Shown: positions 1-11,830, counted from the stretch's first letter. The stretch is 64,000 bases of DNA from Chlorops oryzae (GCA_020466095.1 CM035807.1:38900348-38964347); one strand, 5' to 3'. Numbers and translations are program-made. Notes: generated by a model from the sequence alone, not told the origin.

Positions 1-2469
1 ACTGCACGGTTAAGCTTTGTTTCTAGCAAAGAATTGAGCTTTTTCGCTTCATTTTCTTGGCTATGAGTGCTAATGCAACGAAGACACTCTTTTCTCTTGA
101 GGGATTTGATTAAATCGAATATCTCAGCATATGTGACATCTTAACAGGCAATCCCAGTTTGATGAGATAAATAAAATAGCGGCAACGATTTGTGACTTAG
201 ACCGCCATTGTAGCTTATAAGACATTTAATATGTGCTCCATTCGACTCATCGAACAATTCAATATCAGGTTCAAACTGCGTCGCTGTGACATTTATTTAC
301 AAATTTATGAACGAATGCTAGCAATAATCAATACATTTTATATTGCCATAAATAATCGCGATAGCATTAACTTGTCATTTTCAAATACTTACAGCTTCAA
401 ATTTTTTTTTTTTTTTTTTGGATAAAAGTACGTACACATGTATGCAGAGACCGAACATTTTTTATTTGCCTTAAGCCAAGCTTAGTAAATTGAATTGAGC
501 TTCATAAATATAAGAATCGCTTTGTTCAATACGACCACTATCAAGCGAAGTAGAGTGTCTCTGTGTGCTGACAACGCTTATCAAAGTTGGTTGCTTCATA
601 AGACAATTGATTTTATTTCTTTTGATTACGTAAATATCTAACATTTTGAAATTTTTGGTTTTGTTATATTTAGATTGATATTTTTTGAAGAAACGCTTTG
701 AAATTGTAGATTAAAATTTTGAATCGAAATTTATTGAGTAATTTTTAGACCCAGATACCTGAATTTATTTTACCAGATAAATGACAACAAGACTTAGACT
801 TGCCCAGTAGGTACTTTTGGCGGTGCATTTTTTCAACGATTTGATGAGCGAATCACATATTTCACTATTTTATTTGCTCGAATTTATATCCTAAGTGTTG
901 TGCAAAGGGGATAGGTCTGTATCCAAGCCAATTTAAATTGAATGTGTTAATAATTCTCGTTTATTGCAGTAAGATTGCTTCAGAAATATTCTCTGCACGA
1001 AATAATAAGATTTTGACTGAAGAGAAAAGCGCTCTTTAAAACTAGTTTTGATTTTCCCTCCAAAAACAAAACAAAAAACAACAACAAAAAAAAACTAGCT
1101 GGGCCGTTTTTGAAAGACATATTTTGATTTTATAATTTTATATATTGCACACTGTGATCCCTAGTAGGTACCAGGGATATAAAATTTCTATAGGAAATAA
1201 AATCAAACTAAAACCGCCGTCCAAAGAATAATCGAAGATGCTCTCTACTCATCTCACTGCAAAACTTAAATCGCCCATTCAAAAACGTTTGCGAAATTCT
1301 TAACGAGTGTCACGTTTTTCGGTTTTGTTTGCTAAAAATGAGCAAATGAGAGCCAACATTCACATCCACATTCCAACGCACAGAATGTGGGAATTACCGT
1401 ACATTTACCTTTTCAGCTATTGCCGTTTCACTCTTACTTGTTTTCGTCAAGATGGCCACAATGCGCCTCGGTATATGTGTCACTTTCTCGTTCACATCTA
1501 ATGCGATCGTGCCTTCTCATAAATTTATGGATTTTTAGTGAGGTTCGGCTAGATGAACATTGAGCATTCGAAACAACGGGGAAAGTCTGCCGGAAAAGGT
1601 AAGCCGCATAGCGCGCGTTTCGGACTTTCAATCATCTACAATTTTGCACTCCTCTCATTATTTAAGCCACGCCCACTGAAACTTTTCAAACAAATTTGAG
1701 TGATTTTTTAAAAAAACTCGTCTGCTTTCTGCCTTCTAGCATCCTCTCTTCTTAGCTATTGTAGACGTATTAGTTTTTTGTTTGTTTCTGCTCTCAGCAA
1801 CACCCAAAGAATTTTTTTCTATTGTTTGTTCGTATTGTTTCTGTTATGGTTTTTACTTTAAGCAACATTTGTATTTTTTTTAAATACATATTTTTTTTTT
1901 GGAAATGTTTGCTTGATTGTCTGGAGTCTACTGAGAATTGTATTTAAGGCAATTTTAATCAGCAACTAGATTCTTTTAATTGAAAAAAGGAGAAACTTCT
2001 TTTTATCAAACTTGAGCTTTGGTCAACTTTAGCAGTAATTTTATTTGCTTGAACGTTCGAACGACGTATTTTGAAGAGATCAGCTCAGAGTTAAACAGCT
2101 CGTTATGAATTTAGAACATGAACCGCTGCAATGCTCGGAATTTTTTATGTAAGCATACGTGTTATTGATTTAAAACGAACAACAAAAGACACATTGGAAA
2201 TCTTCCTTTTAATATTATTAATAAAGGAGATTTTCGCCTTGTACTAGGTTTAATAATGTGAAGAAGTTTTAAAATATTTGTTTGTTGCTTGCAAAACTTC
2301 ATGGTCGCATGCGCATTCCCGGAATTGTTCGTTTTTCAAAACAATCACAGGAGCTTTGACAAAATAGCCAGAAGGACGTTCAAATAAACTTGAGGGTTCA
2401 GAGGTTCCGTTACCACTTGAAACAATAAGAATATATAGGCGTCAAAAGGGAGTATCTATGTAATGGCAA
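1..2469. other. AT-rich unique DNA, no gene seen
   Basis: I see no gene, RNA gene or mobile-element ends here. There is an 18-base T run at 402-419. The phrase AAGCCACGCCCACTGAAAC near 1664 resembles the CCACGCCCAC boxes of the Helentron-like elements elsewhere in the window, but no other part of such an element is recognisable. Open frames are short and overlap on both strands. Confidence 0.5.
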
Positions 2470-2525
2470 CTCTCTCTCTCTCTCTATCCCTCCCTCTTTC
2501 TCTTTCTCACTCTCTGGCTCTCTCT
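2470..2525. repeat. (TC)n pyrimidine microsatellite
   Basis: A pure TC run is followed by interrupted TCCC, TTTC and TCTC units on the plus strand. On the minus strand this reads GAGAGAG, the pattern bound by GAGA factor in flies, so a regulatory role is possible but not shown. Confidence 0.9.
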
Positions 2526-4136
2526 AAAAAAACATTTACTTTTCACAAAAAGGAAATTCGCTTACTTCTCTAACGCGAAAATACTATCCATAAAGTTTTT
2601 ATAGAAAAGCCTCCAAAAAGGTTTTCTGTTGAAAGCACGAAGTAGTATTTCACTGCTTGATTTCGCGTCACGCTACGATTTCCCTGCTCGCAACATAACC
2701 TCGAAACGAACTGATAACTCAACTGATAAGAAGTCTAAAGACGTCAAATATCCCAGCAGGGAAATTTCCCAAACCAAACAGTAAACCGAGGAAACGGCTC
2801 TGTCTTCTGTTGGTATATGCGAGCATAGACATGTGCACATGGAGCACATGTACGCTCTCTGCTTGTATGCGTAAGCACGTTACCGAACTATATGGACATA
2901 TCTTGTTAGATACGCAGATACAATGAAACATGCTAGCAGCAAATGCTGGTTGCCTTCAGACAAGACTTTTTAGTTCAACTCGCTCAAATGAACGCAAAAC
3001 GTTGAGAGGCGCACCCGCAAATATTGAAATAGAAAAAAAATATACAAAAAAAATATATAAAAGCAAATAAAATTCGTTGAAAATATATAATAAAATCGAT
3101 TGTTCTAATGTGTCTTGTACAGTTGTTGATAATTTTCTAATAAGTTTGGACATAAATCAATTCACGACTGCTCTGTGAAAATTGAAACGTGAAGTAACGT
3201 AAATAGTTGCATTACAAAAAATAGTTAGAAAACGTGAAAACTTTGTTATCTTTCTGTCAAAGCATTGTCGATGAAGCTCTATGGAAACGCTGAACCTTAA
3301 GCACTTTATAAGTTGGTGTATGCTCAGTTTTGATGTGTCTATGTGTAAGCTTCCAATATAAATAATCTACATAGTGTGACTGTGTTGACTACAATTGCAA
3401 ATGTAGATAGAGAAACTGGTTTACCCCCAATCCCCCCTTTAATGTGTTGCTTAGCAAGACGAAAAAGGCTTACATCCAGAGAAGACGCCAATTCAAAGGA
3501 AGCTTGAAAACACAATTTCTCAAAGCTAACTTCGATTTGATTTGTTTTTTTTTTTTTTAAACGTTGAAATGCTTGAATATTGTTTTCTTTTAATATCTCC
3601 TTGATTGACAAACGTTATGAAAAATACAGTAGTTCGTTAAGCAATGCACAGAAAGTGGTGCTTTTAAACGGGGAATATTTATATCCAGAGCAGTTAAACA
3701 AAAGAAAACTGTCATTTTATTTTAGTTTTCATATTAAATCAATGTTAAGCAAATTATAAAACTGTGATATTTCTTTAAGGAAATCTTTCTAAAATGTTTA
3801 ACTGATGCAAGTATTTATGACAACAAGGTGGGGGAGTCGGGTGGTCCCCCCGAAAATTGGATATTAGCTGAAAAGAGTAAGACACCAGAAGTAAAGATCC
3901 CATGTCTGTCCTCCAATGCTAAGCTCATTTGAAAGGGAGTGATCTACTAAGGCTTTTTAGTCAATTAAACTGTTTACCGAACTCTGGCTTCGATCTTAGC
4001 AGGGCCAATAAATTTTTAATAAAAGCTAAATAAATGATATAATATATGAGGCCAAGGAAATGGCAAATCGAAACTGAAAACCGTGATTAAATAATAAGTT
4101 CTATTTACGCATTGTTATAACCCGGTATCGCCTAGC

Positions 4137-4152
4137 GATGCCATATGGCATC
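4137..4152. repeat. 16-bp perfect palindrome
   Basis: GATGCCATATGGCATC reads identically on both strands. It lies just after AACCCGGTATCGCCTAGC. The setting resembles the end of a small transposon, but no matching opposite end was found. Confidence 0.6.
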
Positions 4153-4446
4153 ACTAAAAGGGTTCGTTTTCTGTAATCGCCATATCTCAACTGTTTCATA
4201 TTTTATTTTATTTTTTATATTAATTTTTTTTTTTTTTAATCAGGCGCTAAACATTGTTTGCCTAAAGCTAAAAGCTCTTGCCTTGCCTTGAAATTAAAAC
4301 CGGCAATAGTTTTCTATCACATAAAGTGTAGAGGCTGTGGTTATATTGCACGTTATATGTTTGCCCTGCTATTTGCTTGGCAGGGCTTTAGCCGTTCATC
4401 ATGTCGACGTTGGCGCACGCATTTACAGGGGAAGCCAAAGTGCTCA

Positions 4447-4502
4447 AACACACACGCACACTCACACACCCATAAATTCACGCGGATTTAACACACACAC
4501 AC
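4447..4502. repeat. CA-rich interrupted microsatellite
   Basis: ACACACACGCACACTCACAC is followed by a short interruption and then by ACACACACACACC. It is a decayed CA microsatellite. Confidence 0.8.
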
Positions 4503-5267
4503 CATAAACAAACTCAGTTGCAAAGCTTGCGATAATTTGGGCAAATGATGAAAGATAGGCAGACGAATGAATGAATAATTGAGAAAATGGGCTAAATTGT
4601 GTGACGAATATCTGTATTTTATGGAGAGTCTAAGACAACATCAAAGCAATTACGGTCACAAGTTATATTTTCTTTTATTTTTTTGTTTCGTTTCGTTGTT
4701 GAGGAAGGTCGAATTAGAATCACTTGAATGATAAGCATTTGTTTATTTTCTTTAGGCAAATTTATGATCATTTGAAAAAATGAGAGAGCAACGCAGAAAT
4801 TTTTGTCTCTGAATATAATATTTATAATGTTTCCAATTGATTAGCGAGTTTTCATAGCTTCCATTTCTCCATATTAAATCAAAAGACAAACTTAAGCAAT
4901 TCATATTGACTAAATCATTTAAAAACATTCCTTAGCTTTTTAATTGATCAATTACTTACCTTGCTTTAAATTCCGGACTCCTATAATTAATCCTTTCCCA
5001 CAAACCTAGAAATGCCATTAAAGTATATGAACACACAATATTTTGAACGAGTTCATGAATAAACCAGTTGCTAAATTACTAAATAGAACGGCAATAAACT
5101 TCAGTTTTATGATGGAAGCAAAATTATTACGGATTCGCACATCGTGTGTCCGACGAAATGGTTTATAATTTATAAGAGCTCAAGTCATGCATTTTGAGAC
5201 CTCAATACAATATATAAATAGCCTTATAAACAAATCTCAAAATTTTTACACCAAAAATATTTTAGCT

Positions 5268-5420
5268 ATTATTATTACTTTTATTATATTAGTTATTGTT
5301 ATCATTGTTGTTATTGCTATATGAATTATTATTATAATTAATATTAAAACAATTATTTGTTACATTTATTTTTATTTTTATAATTATTATTTGTAGTTAA
5401 TTATTATTATTATTAATATA
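5268..5420. repeat. (ATT/TTA)n trinucleotide-rich tract
   Basis: Imperfect ATT, TTA and TTG triplets run for about 150 bases, with a final ATTATTATTATTATTAAT. Triplet periodicity is visible by eye. No other function is apparent. Confidence 0.8.
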
Positions 5421-7477
5421 TTGATGTGAGCGTGCGGAAATACATCGTCCGCCATCGATCGGTACGCCCCCGATTGGACTCTTGCTGGCTAAAGCCACCA
5501 TATCTCTTTAGCTCTTGAAAGGATTTAATCCTTACTGGAACTAATTTTTGTATAAATTCAGCGGGATCCATGATTTGAGTGTTCCGCAAGAACCAACCAT
5601 CTTCGTTCCGCGTTCCATTCTACTGTGTTCTGTCATTCGATTTTTATTAAAAAAATCCTTAGTCTCTGCTGTCATTCGAACCCAAAACATCTCGCATTGT
5701 AAGAAAAATGTTTTTCTACTTCTTCCATCAAATAACTTCTACTTTTATTCATGAATTCGAAATGTAATGATACCTGTTGTTGAATGTTAACTTTCGACTA
5801 ATTTGTAAAATTTTCTTTTCAATTTTTTATTTTAGTTTCAACCAAATTGCGAATTTCAAATAATAATAAGTTTTGCAATGACCTTTACAGATAGCACATT
5901 TAATGAAACTTAGCGATCATAGAAAATATCGTATTGCTTAGGTTGGGTTGAGAAATTTCAAATGCTTACCCATTTCCAAACGGATGTGCGTCCATCTATC
6001 CCAATATTCCAGTGGATATGAATGATTTTTATTCAAAGTTCAGAGCTGTAGCTTTGGTTGAATCACTTTTTTTGTGGTTTTTAATTCTTCTAAAAGTTTA
6101 AATCGAAAACCAAATTACAAAATGAGATCGTTTTTTCAAAGTTAAAAAAAAAACCCATTTGGAAAAATGGAATATTTGGCACATCTGATTTCTCAAAGAT
6201 TCAATTTGTTCAAAGTCACGTTTGTATTCTGGCCCTAAGGAAAATTTGGCAGCTATTTATAAATTTTACTAAGCAGGGTTCTTGGAAGCTTTCAATAAAA
6301 GGATTATTTGTTCAGAACGTCAAAGAGGACGTTCGGCAAAGTTTATAGTTAACCAATGTCGCTAGCATCAACAAATATCGATATGGTTTCTTGGAGCTTT
6401 GGGACAACAAACACACGCCCATGGGTTCAAATATTGCGGGCTTATTAACGCGTTAAACATACAAATGAGTTGGGGTTGGTTCTCTTCCTGCTGCAAATAA
6501 AATATTTATATTTATGGGCTCACCATCTTGATATCCTTTGAGAAAGATATAACGAATTTTGTGAGGGCTTGGCTTACGAATGCGCCTCCAACAACAATCA
6601 CAGGCAACGACTTTGCAACAGTCAAGAAAGGCAACTGGAGAGCATATGCGTTGTGCCAGATATATATATCTATGTATATACATATATATATATTTGTTGA
6701 GTTAGAAAGAAGCATAAAAGTGGCACGTATTTCTCAAATCCATAAGTTTAGGTTTAATATCGAGCAAACTCTGTAATGCTATAAATTTAGAATTTTATCC
6801 TACAGTAGATTGTTCTCTATGTTTGGAATGTAATGAGGATGATGATGAGCCCTAAAGTCTACTTGGATTAAATGAACATACGTGAGCGCATTCGCATGAA
6901 TTGGCATTGCTTTTCGTAAGTGAAAATGAATTTTGTGCGTTTTGGCTATGTACCTACAAGAGGCAGACAATGCTATTTCGATGGAACACGTTTGATGAGG
7001 CAAAAGAAAATTGTCTGTTCTGTCTAAAAGTTAATTTATATTGTTTTTTAAATATTCAAAGTTTCTTTTGTTCCACGGATATTTTATATTTTTTTGTTCG
7101 ACTTTCTATATTCAACTTCTCTTCGAAAATGCGAATACCTAAGAAGGTATTTTTCATAGCAATCGACTACCTGGCCATTGAAGTAATTGCCCAACAGAGG
7201 CCAGGCGCACTGATTGAATAATTATATTGAGTTTAGATATTTTGCAAGTAGTATTACATTAACATGAAAATTAAAAAAGCTTTAATATGCCCTTTATTTC
7301 TTCCTCAGCAACAAAATTTGAAGCCCAACAACAAAACAACAGGGACGAACGCATACAGTTGATATGAGAGCACACCCAATTGTCTCAATTCTCAACCACC
7401 CTAAAACGTAATTTTCCGCAAAGTTTGTTAAGCGATGCCACAGCTGCCACCAATTCAATTTATGCGTTTCGTTATGA
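5421..7477. other. Mostly unique DNA, no gene seen
   Basis: The part around 5430-5640 is less AT-rich than its surroundings but shows no recognisable domain in six frames. A TA microsatellite at 6661-6694 is listed separately. Everything else is AT-rich sequence with chance open frames. Confidence 0.4.
6661..6694. repeat. (TA)n microsatellite
   Basis: TATATATATC, TATGTATATA and CATATATATATAT form an interrupted TA run. Confidence 0.85.
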
Positions 7478-7503
7478 GTGTGTGTGTGTGTGTGTGTGTG
7501 TGT
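7478..7503. repeat. (GT)13 microsatellite
   Basis: An uninterrupted GT run of 26 bases. Purity suggests it is young and probably length-variable. Confidence 0.95.
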
Positions 7504-7686
7504 CTTGAACTAGTATGCGGAGCACCTTCATTTTCAGCAGCAAAAGCTTTTGTTTGAACGTGGTAAATATCGTCTGGCTCTGAGGAGAAAGTTATTTCGT
7601 TTTGCGAATACCGTCCTTAAAAGTTTGTATTGTCAAAATCACTATTTAATCTATTCACCATTTCGTTCGCATCTTTTCCATTACAG

Positions 7687-7806
7687 CAAAAGCGTCAGGG
7701 ACAACATTCGAATCCGAATCACCACCATCAGAGTCACCATCATCAAAGTAATCATTGTTTTGGGATAGCGACCTCTAAGGACTGCACACCGGTATACGCC
7801 TCATGA
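7687..7806 (+). CDS. Candidate terminal exon, His/Gln-rich, unrecognised
   Basis: A pyrimidine-rich stretch ending TTTTCCATTACAG (a good 3' splice-site context) leads into an open frame that starts at 7687 and stops at TGA 7804-7806. The 39 residues are polar and contain HHHQSHHHQ, followed by a mixed tail CFGIATSKDCTPVYAS. That mix looks more like protein than the lysine, phenylalanine and isoleucine-rich translations typical of this DNA. Against this, the frame stays open back to 7621, so the splice site is not forced. The His/Gln part comes from CAC/CAT/CAA triplets that may be a decayed microsatellite, and no AATAAA signal follows soon after. I do not recognise a family. Confidence 0.2.
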   Translation, partial: QKRQGQHSNPNHHHQSHHHQSNHCFGIATSKDCTPVYAS

Positions 7807-7992
7807 GCATGCACTTTTGGTGGTTGATGCCATTCTTAATCTACCGTGCCTTTTGTGAGACTCTCCTTTTGTATCCATATTTCTGGCTTTCTCGTTTTGA
7901 ATTTCATTCTTCACAAACAAATTATTAAGCGTTTGCACACCCCTTAAAAGTGCGTTTTACATTTGCAGTCTTCCTTTTTCTGTCATTTGCAG

Positions 7993-8105
7993 AGTTCGCT
8001 TTCGTATCCGCACCGCCAAGCAATCAGCAAACGAACGACTACTCAAAGAGGAAGCGTCACTTGCCTTCGTATCATGCAGTTTAGTTGAAATAAGCAATTG
8101 TCGAA
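7993..8105 (+). CDS. Candidate internal exon, unrecognised
   Basis: The plus strand shows a long pyrimidine tract ending TCTGTCATTTGCAG, then 113 bases, then a consensus donor GTAAGTAC at 8106. One of the three frames (starting at 7994) is open throughout and gives a mixed-composition peptide including RTAKQSANERLLKEE. The other two frames stop. The flanks are clearly more AT-rich. A minus-strand frame is also open across it, so composition alone does not settle the coding strand. It lies 187 bases after the other candidate exon, which ends in a stop, so they could only be alternative exons. The function is unknown. Confidence 0.22.
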
Positions 8106-8360
8106 GTAAGTACCCGAATTCGGACATCGTTTTAGCACGCGAAATTGAAATTGGAAAATGCAAACAGAAAACGTAGGAGTACATCTTTCTTAATCTCGAA
8201 AGGATCATACAACAGCTGGAATACATGCGATCATTTTGCAGATTGCCTATAAGAAAATACTGTGAATCTTAGTACTTACCAAATATATATTTCGCGATGT
8301 GGTCTTCTACGATGATAATTTATTGGTTTCGTTGCTTGCTGTGAATTGTGAAACTTCGTA

Positions 8361-8417
8361 TACGTATACTGAATGTATCCTGAGTTTTAACTATCCGGTA
8401 TACCTTCAGTATACGTA
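8361..8417. repeat. Hairpin-forming inverted repeat
   Basis: TACGTATACTGAA at 8361-8373 is matched in reverse complement by TTCAGTATACGTA at 8405-8417. Pairing continues inward through GTAT and CC with one mismatch and one bulge, leaving a loop of roughly 15 bases. It may be a tiny foldback element or a hairpin transcript. Nothing decides between them. Confidence 0.55.
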
Positions 8418-9003
8418 ACACGAGGTAGCACTGTCATCTGATAGCCGCTAGTGTATACCCTCCTGGAAGCTTGGGTTCTTGTGCTTTTATCCTTTAAACA
8501 ACATTCTCTAATTCGTCTTATAAATAATATTCATATGTATATGTATAATGTGCTATAATTTATATATTACAATTCATCAAAATTTGAAACATTCGTTTTG
8601 TTTATATGACGTTTAAATAAATGCGCAAACCATAAATAAAAAATTATCTGGTTTTTATTTTACGTTTTATTGTTGCCAGTGGTCATTTACAATGTATATA
8701 TATTTGGGGTATTGCCTTACAAGTGAAATGATTGCAGAAGCGGAAAAATGTAAAATTTTTCAAAACAAAATTTCATTTCAGATGTTTTTCGGGGAAATTA
8801 AAGGTTTTTCGGAAACCCTTTATTATCTATTTATCATTAGGAAGGAAATGTGTGTGCATATCAAATGGAAAAAGGCAATACAGATTAATAAAACTTATAT
8901 TGTTTCGGCGCTATGAACCATTGCCTGTTTGCATCCGCAGATATATCCCCAGTTAGCCTCCTCCACCATTGGCTGATTAGTTCTACAGAATTAATTATGT
9001 ACG
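8418..9003. other. AT-rich unique DNA, no gene seen
   Basis: No features recognised. Overlapping open frames at 8692-8956 are AT-rich and have no recognisable composition or domain. Confidence 0.4.
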
Positions 9004-9164
9004 CAGGGGCGGACTGGTGGTCAAAGGGTCCACCGGAGACCCGTTACCTAAGAAAAAAAATATTTAATAAGAAATCCTTACTCCATGAGTATTGATCCCA
9101 GATACATCTCGCTGGGGGCCCACCGGGCATTTGCCCGGTCGCCCGTTGGCCCAGTCCGCCCATG
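9004..9164. mobile_element. hAT-type non-autonomous element (161 bp)
   Basis: The element begins CAGGGGCGGACTGG and ends CCAGTCCGCCCATG, so the ends are inverted repeats. Identical 8-bp duplications TATGTACG flank it at 8996-9003 and 9165-9172. Eight-base duplications with ends starting CA are characteristic of hAT transposons. The interior is GC-rich, with a second inverted block (CCGGGCATTTGCCCGG), and has no coding capacity, so it would depend on transposase made elsewhere. Exact duplications suggest the copy is not very old. Confidence 0.92.
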
Positions 9165-9880
9165 TATGTACGTATACAATAGCATTATTTATAAGTGAAC
9201 CAATTGTCGCTAAGCATTAATAAAAGTCAGTCCGCAGCGGTAATTTTAATCATAGTTTGGACTATTCTCTAATTTCATGTTAGGTGTCAGATATACACAA
9301 TGGAAAGGCCGTAAAAGCTTAACTTGACCTTGTGCTGAATAAGTCTGTTTCATTAGAAGAACTTGAGCCACATCAGTGTTTTTTTTTATCAACCCACTAG
9401 GATTTTATGAAATTTATGGCTGTTTTATGAAAGTAAATGATCAGCATACTCCCACCAACCATAAACGAAGCCATATCAAATTTAAAATAATTTAAATTAT
9501 TATTTATGTAAGTACTTATGTACTTATGTATAACAAGTTCAATTATTACTTTATTCGACGGAGTTCTTCGAATTTTCCTTTCCGCATTTGCAAAGAACAA
9601 CAGAAAATGTTGACGATGCGCCATCTCTTGGGTTTTTGCAGAAGTAAGTATTTTTGAAAGAGAGAACGACAACACCAACACGTGTGTTTGCTGCAACCTC
9701 CAATTGCAACTTTGACATTCATTTGAAAAACATTGAAGAAAAAAAATTTCGAAGAAATAAAAAATTTGGAATATTAATACGTTGCAATGCATTTTGCACT
9801 TGATTACAGCATGGATGCATTGCTTTTCTTCTATTCTTCCTATCTATTTTTGTTTCAAATAAAAATGTAGAATGTCTTAA
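9165..9880. other. AT-rich unique DNA, no gene seen
   Basis: The minus-strand open frame at 9397-9792 (131 codons) is phenylalanine, isoleucine and asparagine-rich and resembles no known family. I treat it as chance. Confidence 0.4.
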
Positions 9881-10452
9881 TTTTTATACCTCATTGTCGA
9901 GGATATACTCTAGGATATAACTTAGAAAAATGTGTATAGAAATAATCGGCGTCAAAGATAGATTCGATTGGGGTATTTCCATTAGCTCGTCCGTCTGTCT
10001 GATACAGTTGTCTTGACGAAGGAGATGAGCTATTTTGTTGAAAATCGGTATGCGTATTGGAAGAGACATGATTAAGATCAAGTTCGAGAATGGGCTGCTT
10101 GTCAGGACTGTTTACCTCCGGTATTACGGTCTGTTATGAAAACCATTAAAACCTGCTCTAGAATCTTTATTTTACGCAATATTTCAATGAATTTTGAGTT
10201 AATACCCAGTAGTTCGGGACCGTTAGTGCAGCACTAAGGACATCTCCCACCACTAGTGCTGGGGACTTACTCCTTTCCAAACCACCAGCCTATTCGCCTA
10301 ACGAATTTAACACGGAGATGTCAAAGGCAGGGACCGAGCGGTATGTTTTTGCATTACCTTTCACTAGCCCTTGCACTAGCGAAAGGTGACTGGAAAGTGG
10401 CCACGAGTTTTCTGTACATCTGATATACTACGTTAATAGAAAGAAGAATATC

Positions 10453-10524
10453 TTGGGTTATAGTAGCTCAATGGCAGCGCATAAGCCACACGGTCTGAAG
10501 GGCTCGCGTTCAATTCCCCGACCA
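10453..10524 (+). repeat. tRNA-like SINE head or tRNA pseudogene
   Basis: TAGCTCAATGG at 10464-10474 fits the Pol III A box and GTTCAATTCC at 10508-10517 fits the B box, with tRNA-like spacing. CTTGG near the start can pair with CCAGG near the end like an acceptor stem. The T-arm stem pairs poorly, so this is not a working tRNA gene. AT-rich sequence follows, as in a SINE body. Confidence 0.55.
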
Positions 10525-10804
10525 GGCAAACGTTGATTTTTTCATTTCTTAATTTTTTGACTTATTGGCTTAAATTTAAATCTTTGGAGGAATAAAAAAC
10601 TTTAAACCGCACTTTTTGCAAATAAATAAATAAAAAAGAAAAGAAACTTGAAATTTATAGGAATTTTTGAGAAACTTTTTACGCGAAATTCTGAAACAGC
10701 ATTGGTGGGCCAGACTAGTCTGTCTTTGGACTGCTGGAAATTTGTTTTCCTTTTAAAATTTTTGTATTTTTTTAATTTAACCGGTTCTTCCATATTTTTT
10801 CGTC

Positions 10805-10872
10805 CGCGACAGGAATCGAACTCGATCCCTACAGATTGATATGCGAACACGCTTCCACTACACCAGCGAGAT
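10805..10872 (-). repeat. tRNA-like SINE head, minus strand
   Basis: On the minus strand CTGGTGTAGTGGAAGC (A-box-like) is followed by GATCGAGTTCGATTCC (B-box-like). The B-box core GTTCGATTCC is a close match to consensus. It faces the plus-strand unit about 280 bases away. It resembles the minus-strand unit near 29.6 kb. Confidence 0.55.
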
Positions 10873-11689
10873 ATCAATTATATCAACGTTCGAGAAAATC
10901 GAACTATAGACGCCTCTTATGTACATTTGTCTGATATTTTTTGCCTTTTTTGGCTTTGCTTTCATATGGTACAATTATGCATTTCCCATGGCTAGCGAAA
11001 TGGCTGGCGACCAGTGATGCATTAAATCTCTAGTATATAGGAACTTCTTGCCCCCAGGCGAACTACTGGGTATATTTAAGCCTGGTTTATCTTGAATAAG
11101 ATTCGCTCACTAGTCGGTGCTTCCTGGCAAGTCCACTGAAGAAGCAAAATTTGCCTATATAAAAAAAAGCATCTTTAAAAAGCAATTTTCCGTTAAACTG
11201 TAGGTCTTCTTACTAGAAAAATACAGACAGCAACAGGCCAAGCGACAGGTTGGCTGTATGAAAAAGTTCGTGGCATCAATAAGACCACAAAGCATACCCT
11301 GTTGTAAACGGGATTAATAATCGCTAAGAAAACGAAGAAGTCTCCCCTCAAATTTCCAAAATTTGAAAAAATGGGCGTTGCAAAAGGGCGTTGTTAAAAA
11401 TTTTAGGAAAAGAATTTGAAATGTTAGGCTCGTTTATGGTATCTCTCAAGTTCTTCGTCTCAATGATCGTGGTCTTGGGGCCAGTTTAAAAAATATGGAA
11501 CCATATAAAGCTAATCGTTTATCTGTGTCGGGTATTGTTTTGTAAGGCTCGCCTGACTATAACACCCTTAATTGTTGATATTCAATTTGGTTTTTTCAAT
11601 TTTTTTTCTATATATTTGCTTCATAGTTAGTTATTTCATTTGGAACACTAAATTTATCAAACTCCACAAGATCGCTTATAATATAAGGC

Positions 11690-11830
11690 CCGATTATAGG
11701 ATGAACCAGGTAGGCCATGGCTAAGGGGCCACAACATCTAGGGGCCCCCGCAAACTTAAACCCAAATAAATTAAAAATTGATTGAAATTTTATTTTATTT
11801 TAGACAGGTCCGTACGCACGGGGGAGTTTT
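11690..11830. mobile_element. Fragment of hAT-like GGGGCC-rich element(s)
   Basis: A GC-rich island in AT-rich DNA contains GGCTAAGGGGCCACAAC and TAGGGGCCCCCGC. A second phrase CAGGTCCGTACGCACGGGGG begins at about 11805. Both look like terminal sequences of hAT elements such as those at 9.0 and 13.9 kb, but no matching opposite ends or duplications were found. It is therefore a remnant at best. Confidence 0.3.

Larger units (their letters stand above)
2526..5267. other. AT-rich unique DNA, no gene seen
   Basis: No coding region is supported. Apart from a CA-rich tract and one 16-bp palindrome listed separately, this stretch shows only short A and T runs and chance open frames. Confidence 0.45.
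10205..11070. mobile_element. TA-flanked inverted-repeat element (866 bp) inside a Helentron-like copy
   Basis: The ends CCCAGTAGTTCG (10205-10216) and CGAACTACTGGG (11059-11070) are perfect inverted repeats with TA on both outer sides, as expected for Tc1/mariner-type integration. The element splits a Helentron-like copy whose two parts lie on either side. No transposase is recognisable. Inside are two tRNA-like Pol III promoter units pointing toward each other, so it may be a composite that captured SINE heads. The inverted repeats are short, so the superfamily is uncertain. Confidence 0.6.
9881..11576 (+). mobile_element. Helentron-like (DINE-1/mini-me type) element, interrupted
   Basis: The left end TTTTTATACCTCATTGTCGA continues to GGATATAC, a short ATACC/GGTAT-type stem shared by the other copies. 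A short GTCCGTCTGTCTG microsatellite seed follows near 9990. After the insertion at 10205-11070, the right part (about 11330-11576) matches the 36.9-kb copy in order: a GGGCGT box, GTCTTGGGGCCAGTTTA, then GTGTCGGGTAT and GGCTCGCCTGACTATAAC. Helentron-derived elements have no target duplication and carry a terminal hairpin. The segment at 11071-11330 is less clearly homologous. Plus-strand orientation is set by analogy with the other copies. Confidence 0.65.

Noticed and set aside
5430..5640. Retroelement coding remnant in a GC-richer patch
   Set aside because: Six-frame reading by eye shows no reverse transcriptase, RNase H, integrase or gag motif.
10453..10524. Functional tRNA gene
   Set aside because: The A and B boxes are present, but the T-arm stem does not pair properly and no clear anticodon stem can be drawn; a SINE head or pseudogene fits better.
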